A stretch of 64,000 nt of DNA from Zoroaster sp. YZ-2022 (Eukaryota > Echinodermata > Asteroidea > Forcipulatida > Zoroasteridae): positions 7,205,926 through 7,269,925 of the forward strand of contig CM055837.1 of assembly GCA_029582265.1 (NCBI GenBank), read 5' to 3'. Both the position numbers and the translations under genes were made by a program. The stretch's first letter is position 1, and each line of letters opens with the position of its first letter. Below are positions 57,495 through 64,000 of this stretch, piece after piece. The notes under the pieces were generated by a model that saw only the letters and a program-made list of their open reading frames with translations, did not search any database and had not been told where the DNA came from.

Positions 57495-60400
57495 TCACAC
57501 CCATTCTCTAGGAGTCTTGAGAACTTTCATCAAGTCGTTCTCCTTGGAGCCCTCAGCAGGGACATGTTTGTACCTCCATTTCTGATAAGATCAGAGAAAT
57601 ACATCAGTGGAGTCTTAGTTATTGTCCTAGGTGCTCAATATAGCCTCTTTGAAGTATGGCCGACACAATCATAGCCAGAGGGCGCTCTTTGACTTGGGTA
57701 AAACGCAAGAGATTCTACACAGAAGTAAAATCAAACCTAGACTGGTCACCTGTCTGTATCCTATCAAGGATATAGACAGGCTCCAGGCATACCACTCAAA
57801 GGATTTCATTGGTTATGTTAACGCGTTGTGCTGAAAATCTGACGTCACGCTTTGAGCATCGGGAAAAATATGACGGCTGCACGGCCAGGATCTGGCGTAA
57901 TTCACATGCCTCTAGCTCAAAGCTGGACGTCAGATCTTCAGACTAGGCTTTGACTAGACTGGTCACCTGTCTGTATCCTATCAAGGGTATAGACAGGCTC
58001 CGGGCGTATCACTCAAAGGATTTCATTGGATACGTTAACCCTCTCAGTACCGAATTGTTTTGACATAAACAACCGCTGGTAACCGCATTGTTTGACCACT
58101 CAAGCGTGAAGCACACATTCTTGCACAACAGAAAGCTTGTGTTCATAAAGGCCAATTTTACAAACTATCACCTTGAAGATATCGTTTTACAGCAAAATAA
58201 ATAATAAAAAATATCTTACTTATTGAATTCCCTTTCATAAAATCCAAAAAACATTAAGATCGGTCAATAAAATAATGTCCAAGTTCTCGGTCTTTGTTTC
58301 CTCAGTGTGATCTGTAAACTCAAACACTTTTTTGTACACAAACACATGATGCTCCGTAGGTGTTGGGCATTTCGGATCTTTCCACTCCAGTTTGAAGGGA
58401 TTGCATAATAGCAACCTTATTTTATTTCACCATCAATGGAAAGATCCGATCTTGCTCTTTCCAACCATTATAAGCTTGGGTATGGAGGGTGAACATGGAC
58501 AAAACTACAGCTTTATAACAAATGACCTTTGTGCTCAGGCTTGAGTGCTTTTTTGTGTGAAAGCTTGGTCGACTAAAGTCGCCTATGGTAAGGAAAGGGT
58601 TAACGCGTTGTGCTGAAGATCTGACGTGATGCTTCGAGGTTTGCGCGCGCTAGCTACCGACCAAGGTCAAAGTTCAGCATCGGGAAAAAGATGGCGGCTG
58701 CACAGCCAGGATCTGGCATTATTCACGCTAGCTCAAAACGTGATGCCAGATCTTCAGGCTAAATCAAACCCTCCTTCTGCCATACTTCAAAAAGGCAATT
58801 TAGGTAAATAACCAGATCAAGGCAATCTTGTTGAAAACCTACAAAAAAAACATGCATTGTACATTGTATGCCTATAGAAAGCCCTTTATTCAAAGAGGCT
58901 ACACAAATAAATTACAATAACATTAAACAATTTAAAAATGAAAATGATATACAAAATAAATAAATTAATAAATAAATAAAATAGACGTTGAAATTATTAT
59001 TATTTTTTTTAATTAACAAGTTTATCATAATAACACTTACTGCATTAAGGGGTAGCGACATCAGAATGCTTTCTATCCTTGCTTGTGGTGTAAAAAGACC
59101 AAACTTTGTCCCTCTGTCATACACAAGATTGAACTCAACATACCTGGACACAAACAAATCGAGTGATTAACTTGTATGGCAAAACCGGTGGAACATTATC
59201 AAAATTTAAGCCACCACACACTGTATAGGGCAAAATTAAAATCAATTGTTTATCTCCCGACGCAAGAATTTCACCAACCTATATATATCGCGGAACCCGC
59301 TGCTATATGGGATTCTAGCTGGCCAATTGTCATCGGCAAGCTCGGTGGTCGAGAGGTTAAGACGTCTGTACTAGTAAGCAGGAGGTCGTGGGTTCGAATC
59401 CCGCCCGAGTCGCCTGTGTAGTTTTTTCACAGACACTCAGAAAGCACTGAGTATACAGTGCTATACACACGTCGGTATAGGGCAAAATTAAATCAATTGT
59501 CCGTCACACACTGTTGGTAAAATGCCTGTCAATGCATCGATACTATATAAAAATCATGTATAATATATGTATAAAAACCAACCAGTGAAAGTTTCAGCTT
59601 ATTTCAAGGAAATACACTGAGAACGTTCGTATTCATTCCAAAGTAGAAATTCATTTTGGAATTTTGCTTTGGAATTTTAATAAAATGGCAGCACCTGAGA
59701 CAGAAATATTTCAAGGGATACCATCATCAACTTTACACCAAGGAAGGTTTTTATGTAAAACTGTCATTATTTATGTGTTTTTTCGAGATTACCATCGAAA
59801 TAGTGTATAGTGGCTTTAGTACATAGAGAGCATTTTCCTGAAGACAATCAGAGCACACTGATCGAAACGTCCAATTGTAAACACCAGTTCCTTTTCCGAA
59901 CTAATTACTACTCAAAAGAGAATTTGTTCACATGGTGTCACCACAAACAGTCTTTACTTTACAAAGAGGGCACTGTAAATGGATAGATGACTGCTCTTTG
60001 TACTGATATTAGGCTATTCAAAGCTGATTGGAATTAGTAAAAATTATGGAATTTTTTTTTATATATTGTCTGGCCTGTAGTAAGAAGGAAAAGTGTTTTT
60101 TCTCACCTTCCCCTTCTGATCAGCTGCCACTCTCTGCATTCATTGTACAGAAAAATAAAAGAAAGAACAATCAATCTAATGACAATCGTGTTTGGTGAAA
60201 ATTAGTTCACAGCCAAATGAAGTCAATACACTGAACAGCTTTTGGTTAAACGTATAATTGAATACCCGAGTTATAAAAGTCCACTGTCAAACTTTTGATC
60301 TCAACAAAAACTTTTGATTTGTGCCTGATTTTTTTTGGATGGAACCCATCAGACTTCATCAGCAAGATGACCCAGATCAGGAAGCTGTTATTTTAGGCAA

Positions 60401-63400
60401 TTTGAGTTTAACCAGTTCGCGTCGGAGGCCGTGTATATACGCAATTTTTTTTTGCACCACGGATCGGAGAGCGTCTAAACACGCCATAGGAAACTCCGGA
60501 ATATTTGTATGCATGCTCGGTTGAGCCACACGTGTACGGTGACATGCTCGGAAGTGCCGGCCACCCGCTGTGGAAGCTTCCATTAACGTGTGTGTGGGAA
60601 AAAGAAACCCGCCACAGGGGCCCAGAAAAACTTTTTTATTCCCGACGCGAACTGGTTAATTAACTACAAGATTAACCCGGTAGATTGTCTTTTGTTTTTC
60701 TTTGTTGTACCTTTCTTTTAATCCGTAACCATCATTCATATGCTTCTTGACAATGGGAACATAGCTCGGCATGATGGCGTAGGCACAGTCCTGAAAAAAC
60801 AAACATGGAAAAATGTATATGTAATTGATTCTTGCATACCAACGCAGCTAAACATTCTAAAAGTGTTTGTGACAAATTAAGTATATAACTTATGTATTGA
60901 CGTCACAAAATGAAGAGCGCCCTCGTTCAGCGGCAAATTAAGGTCATTCATTGGTATGTATGTGCACGCAACGCGCATACATGAACCAATGAGTGGCCTT
61001 CTTTTGTCTCTGAAGGAAGGTGTTCTTCAGTTTGTGACATATGGAAAAGGCCACAAAAAAAAGTCTGGTTTTTGGTCTCTGCGTGGGTCGTCTCAGACCA
61101 GTGTGTCGGCATTTTTAATTTTCTTTTTTTTTTGCTCTGAAACGATGTCCAACTGCAGCCAATATTTCTGGATCAATTGGAATTCTGCCATGCTGTGTTT
61201 TTCACATATGACTGTTTGCCCGATTTGTGAGACCTCTCTTAGCCACCATACTTTAGTATATGGGAAATTTGGTCCCCATGTACACATGTATTTCCCTGTT
61301 GGCAAAAAAAAAAAGAAAAAAGAAAAAAAAAAGTGCATCACCGCACCGATTTTGAAGCCAACCGATAACCAGAAACTGGAGACTATTTTTTGGGCCTAAG
61401 GTCTATGGGCCCAAAATATAATTGAAATTTCCTACCATACACACATCACCTCCCTCCCTGATCCAATAGGGACCTTCACAAAATAGTTAACTTGTAGACC
61501 TGCTCTTTTCCAAGCATGTTCACTCACAAATTGTGAATGTCAAGGGTTTGATTTGACAAATGTAAAAAAATCCTTAAAAATGGGTAGCAGGCCTGGGTCT
61601 CCCTTTGGTCTAGAAGATAAAGCCCCCTTAACCTCTTGGATGTTTAATATTAGGGGATTTACAGACTCTCCACATCCCCACAAACAAGAAACTAGACGTT
61701 TGGACACAATACAGGCTACTTCTCTTCTTTCAAGAAAATTCAGAGGCAAAGGGAGATTTGTAAAAAAAAAAATCCTAAAATCCTAAAATCCTAAAATCAG
61801 TAAAAATCCAAAGAAATCACAGGCCAGGATTGATACATCCATGAAGGCTAACGGGTTCATCAGTGCTTCCTTCATGGATCACCTAGACCATGTTGTTGTT
61901 GTTGTTGTTGTTGTTTTTTTTACGCAAATCCGACCCACACAAGGCCAATGGCCACTCCAAGGTGGGGGCTACTAAGTCATTGAGTTGTTACAACAACTCC
62001 AAACTGAAAAAACCAACCCCTCGCACTGAATCCTCTTTCACGGTGTGAATAGGACTGGGAGGGGTAACTAGTCCAGAACAAGGCAGTTGTTAAACTGCCT
62101 CTGCCCCTATAAGCAATTATGGTTAAGTGTCTTGCTCAAGGACACAAGTGTCACGGCCGGGATTCGAACCCACATTCTGCTGCTAACGCCAGAACTTGAG
62201 TCCGGTAAGCTAGACCGCTCGGCCACGACACTCCATTGCTTTTGGGTGGTTAACAGTGATTTCCCCCTTGCTCAATATGCCGCTAAGCAGAATTCGTACC
62301 TTCACAAATGCAAAAACATCTTCCTGACCGGGGGTGTCCAGGTCATCAAAGAAGATACCACCCACTCCTCGTCGCTCACCTGGGAGATAGATAAATGATG
62401 AACAGGGTTAAGATTGGAAGTTAAAAATCTGGGGCCAACTTCATAGAACTGCTAAGCAGAGAATTTTACTAAGCAAATATTTTTTGCTAAGCAATATAAA
62501 ACAGACTACCAGCCAAAATGCAATAACAGATCCCTTGGTTTACAGACGTAAATTAGTCAATACTCTATTTGCACCGTGCATGAGCTGTTGAGGGCACATG
62601 TTGTTTGATCATGCACATGTTGATCGAGAGGGCAGCCATAGTGCGTTGCATGTGGCATATTTTGCAGTCGTTCACGTTCACGTGGAATATCACCAGCAAT
62701 CATTGGCTGGCAGAAGTACATGCTCATGTAGCACTATAAACTATGCATATAAAGTGTATGCACAACGCTCACAAAATTGACTATCATCAAGACACTGGGT
62801 GCCATTTCACTGCTAGAGGGCTACGATGTGGACAAACAGAATAAGCAAGTTGTGGAGAACTCGACAGTTTGGGGAACAGTGGTTTAAGGCGATGGTAATG
62901 CTGGCATTGGCAAATCCAGGCCCCGTCTGGGGGGGGGGGGGGGCATCAGTTGCTTTCATCATGTTTCTACCCAATTATTCTGAATACCCACCTCTGTGGT
63001 GAACTACAAAGTAGTCATCGCACCACTTCTTGAAGTCTGGGTAATGCTTTGGGCTGTGTTTATCACATGCTTTCTTCAGGGTGCTATGAAAATGTTTCAC
63101 ATCCTAATGAAAAGTGAATACAAAAACTAGTATTTTATGACAAATACACTTATTGTATGGTGCAATGTTTCATTATACGAGACAATGTAAAAACAAAGTG
63201 TTGATAAAAAAATTCAAATTAAGTTTCTCCTCTGTATTGCACTCTGTATTGCTTGTTTTCTAAATTGTTCTTCATATGTTATGATTAATTTTTTTGTATT
63301 GTTTATTTAGGGGAAAGGAGAACAACCATGGAAAAAACATTAACATTTTCCAAAAATACATGAACTTGTGTGCTTAAACTGGATCTAACCTTAAAGGAGA

Positions 63401-64000
63401 TATATCGTCACAATCAGAGCATGCTTGCGGCTTGACGTTGAATCACGAACTATGAACTCAGATGAACCCAGTGACTCAAAATAAAACCCCACGAGCACGC
63501 CCTGGCCTAGATAACAGGGCAAGCCAGATCCCGTTACTGCAACTGCTGCATAAGTCAGTCATGATAACAGTATCTGGTGCACCATGTTATCTCGGCCAGG
63601 GCGTGCTTGTGGGGTATTATTTTCAACCACTGGGTTCATCCGAGTTCATTTAAAACTATTAGTTCGGGATTCAATGTCAAGCCGCAAGCCTGCTCTGATC
63701 GTGACGACCCTTTAAACAAATTGGTATAATCGATAAATTTTTTTTTTTTTCTTGGGTCAGGGAAGTTATATACTTTCAAACAAAACACTGAAATAAAAAC
63801 TGTCATCAACACAAATTTGAATTTTTCTGAAATGCATGAACTTGTGCAGTGGCTGGATCTACCCTAAACAAATTTGTATAATCGATAAATTTGCATAAGA
63901 GAGGGAACGGGGAGGGGAAAAATATTTCCTGAATGATACCTCCTCATCCAAGTAATATGGAGTGAGATCTGTGCCACCTCCGAACCACCACTGTTTCTCT
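57495..64000 (-). CDS. CPOX: Coproporphyrinogen III oxidase, C-terminal seven exons (5' partial)
   Basis: Oxygen-dependent oxidase of heme synthesis; it decarboxylates coproporphyrinogen III to protoporphyrinogen IX in the mitochondrial intermembrane space. In transcript order: 64000-63940 (cut by the window edge), 63103-62992, 62379-62300, 60790-60711, 60133-60107, 59143-59041, 57581-57495. These give 182 residues and a TGA at 57497-57495. Family motifs in order: [89 protein letters not shown], and the terminal PREWV (PRDWV in human). All introns are GT-AG with matching phases. Signal/targeting exons lie beyond 64000. The introns carry many repeats. It converges with NOTUM. Confidence 0.95.
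57741..58775. repeat. Tandem duplication in the last CPOX intron, one copy interrupted
   Basis: Copy 1 (about 57741-57957) and copy 2 (57958 to about 58775) share ACTGGTCACCTGTCTGTATC, ACTCAAAGGATTTCATTGG, TTAACGCGTTGTGCTGAA and AGCCAGGATCTGGC blocks. Copy 2 is split at its TTAA by the 561-bp element 58039-58599. Copy 1 therefore preserves the empty site. Confidence 0.8.
58039..58599. mobile_element. TTAA-flanked element with matching empty site
   Basis: TTAA at 58035-58038 and 58600-58603; ends CCCTCTCAGTACC and AAGGAAAGGG. The sister repeat reads through as ATG-TTAA-CGCGTTGTG (57815-57830), with one TTAA. This shows directly that TTAA was duplicated on insertion, as for piggyBac-type transposition. 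No frame inside looks like a protein. Confidence 0.85.
59336..59500 (+). mobile_element. tRNA-derived SINE or tRNA-like sequence
   Basis: The head has TGGTCGAGAGGTTAAGACG (A box), CTGTACTAGTAAGCAG (anticodon-arm-like) and GGGTTCGAATCCCGCCC (B box with a strong T arm). The acceptor stem does not pair well. A body follows with CACTCAGAAAGCACTGAG and ends GTATAGGGCAAAATTAAAT; a second copy of that end lies at about 59223-59250, so remnants of two SINEs are probably adjacent. An intact tRNA gene is less likely. Confidence 0.6.
59826..59950. repeat. Partial copy of the 32095-32275 palindromic repeat
   Basis: GAGCACACTGATCGAAACGT, ACCAGTTC, ACTACTCAAAAGAGAATTTG and CATGGTGTCACC match the right half and flank of 32165-32295. 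The left half is absent. Confidence 0.55.
60107..60133 (-). CDS. CPOX: CPOX 27-nt microexon
   Basis: Flanked by TGCAG on its 5' side and GTGAGA on its 3' side on the - strand. It encodes the phase-2 bridge [10 protein letters not shown] between GLKE and YVEF, exactly filling the gap left when the neighbouring exons are joined. Without it the conserved W-Q-x-x-R-R-G-R-Y-V-E-F motif is lost. Confidence 0.85.
60412..60655. mobile_element. TTAA-flanked MITE, CCAGTTCGCGTC family, copy 2
   Basis: TTAA at 60408-60411 and 60656-60659; ends CCAGTTCGCGTCGG and CCGACGCGAACTGG. Inverted relative to 5413-5635. It ends 52 bases from the CPOX exon 60711-60790. Confidence 0.8.
60930..61005. repeat. Small palindrome in a CPOX intron
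   Basis: AAGGTCATTCATTGGTATGTA and TACATGAACCAATGAGTGGCC flank TGTGCACGCAACGCGCA, forming an imperfect hairpin of about 65 bases. No homologue was noticed elsewhere in the window. Confidence 0.4.
61895..62236 (-). mobile_element. SINE with the common head but a different body and tail
   Basis: The head (62110-62236) is nearly identical to that of 49654-50005 (TTGCTCAAGGACACAAGTGT, GGGATTCGAACCCACATTCT, CGGCCACGACACTCC). The rest (61912-62108) is unrelated to the usual body and contains CAATGGCCACTCCAAGG and AGTTGTTACAACAACT. The tail is (GTT)n on the + strand, i.e. (AAC)n in SINE orientation, rather than (ATT)n. Confidence 0.65.
62431..62527. repeat. GCTAAGCA-type repeat, half copy
   Basis: GGGGCCAACTTCATAGAACT, TTTTTTGCTAAGCAATATAA and ACTACCAGCCAAAATGCA match the 2495 copy. 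The right half is missing. Confidence 0.55.
62571..62830. repeat. CATCGTAGCCCTCTAGC repeat, inverted copy 3
   Basis: The left edge GCACCGTGCATGAGCTGTTG and right edge CTAGAGGGCTACGATG mirror the edges of 9509-9733. The inner CATCAAGACACTGGGTGCC and GTGTATGCACAACGCTCACA also match in reverse. Confidence 0.6.
63395..63711. mobile_element. Long variant of the AGGGACA TTAA MITE
   Basis: TTAA at 63391-63394 and 63712-63715. Ends AGGAGATATATCGTCACAAT and TGATCGTGACGACCCT. It is about 100 bases longer than other copies, with an extra inverted pair GCACGCCCTGGCCTAGATAA / ATCTCGGCCAGGGCGTGC. It lies in a CPOX intron. Confidence 0.7.

Noticed and set aside
57420..57674. 84-residue + strand frame near 57.5 kb
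   Set aside because: It is antisense to the last CPOX exon, which explains the sequence.
59336..59412. Functional tRNA gene
   Set aside because: A and B boxes are good but the acceptor stem pairs poorly and a SINE-like body follows.
60956..61399. 147-residue open frame in a CPOX intron
   Set aside because: Starts in a palindrome and ends in a lysine run from an A-rich tract; no family resemblance and antisense to CPOX.

Overview
The window is metazoan nuclear DNA. It is AT-rich, has small exons with GT-AG (once GC-AG) introns, and carries a dense load of short non-autonomous transposable elements and tRNA-derived SINEs. No bacterial, viral or CRISPR feature was seen. Protein similarity to vertebrate orthologues is clear but moderate and the repeats look like those of marine invertebrate deuterostomes, so an echinoderm-type genome is my best guess (inference; species not identifiable by eye).

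Three conserved genes were assembled by joining exons with matching splice phases. (1) HGD, homogentisate 1,2-dioxygenase, + strand, 1561-17806: 13 coding exons, 438 residues, complete, with the catalytic and iron-binding residues intact. (2) NOTUM, a secreted palmitoleoyl-protein carboxylesterase that inactivates Wnt, + strand, 39992-54106: 14 coding exons, 583 residues, with an intact Ser-Asp-His triad, one GC-AG intron, and about 95 extra residues (acidic, then polybasic) near the C-terminus. (3) CPOX, coproporphyrinogen III oxidase, - strand, 57495-64000: the last seven coding exons, including a 27-nt microexon; the 5' part lies beyond the window. NOTUM and CPOX are convergent. The genes share no pathway: tyrosine catabolism, extracellular Wnt feedback, and heme synthesis.

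Layout: 1-1560 is the HGD upstream region (a foldback element, a diverged tandem duplication, a DR1-type nuclear receptor site near the ATG). 1561-17806 is HGD, whose introns hold a 114-bp satellite inside a TTAA-flanked element, a 2-kb inverted-repeat element and a 74-bp minisatellite. 17807-39991 is a 22-kb gene-free interval upstream of NOTUM with five GATCAAAG (TCF/LEF-type) sites at four places and many repeats. 39992-54106 is NOTUM with heavily nested introns. 54107-57494 is the convergent intergenic gap. 57495-64000 is CPOX.

The most striking overall feature is the coexistence of at least six sequence-unrelated families of short elements flanked by TTAA (piggyBac-like targeting). One of them is supported by a filled-site/empty-site pair in CPOX intron DNA. 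hAT-like elements with 8-bp target duplications, long-hairpin elements, nests up to three levels deep, and SINEs sharing a tRNA head but differing in body are also present. No transposase gene is visible. All coordinates and comparisons were read by eye; no search was run.
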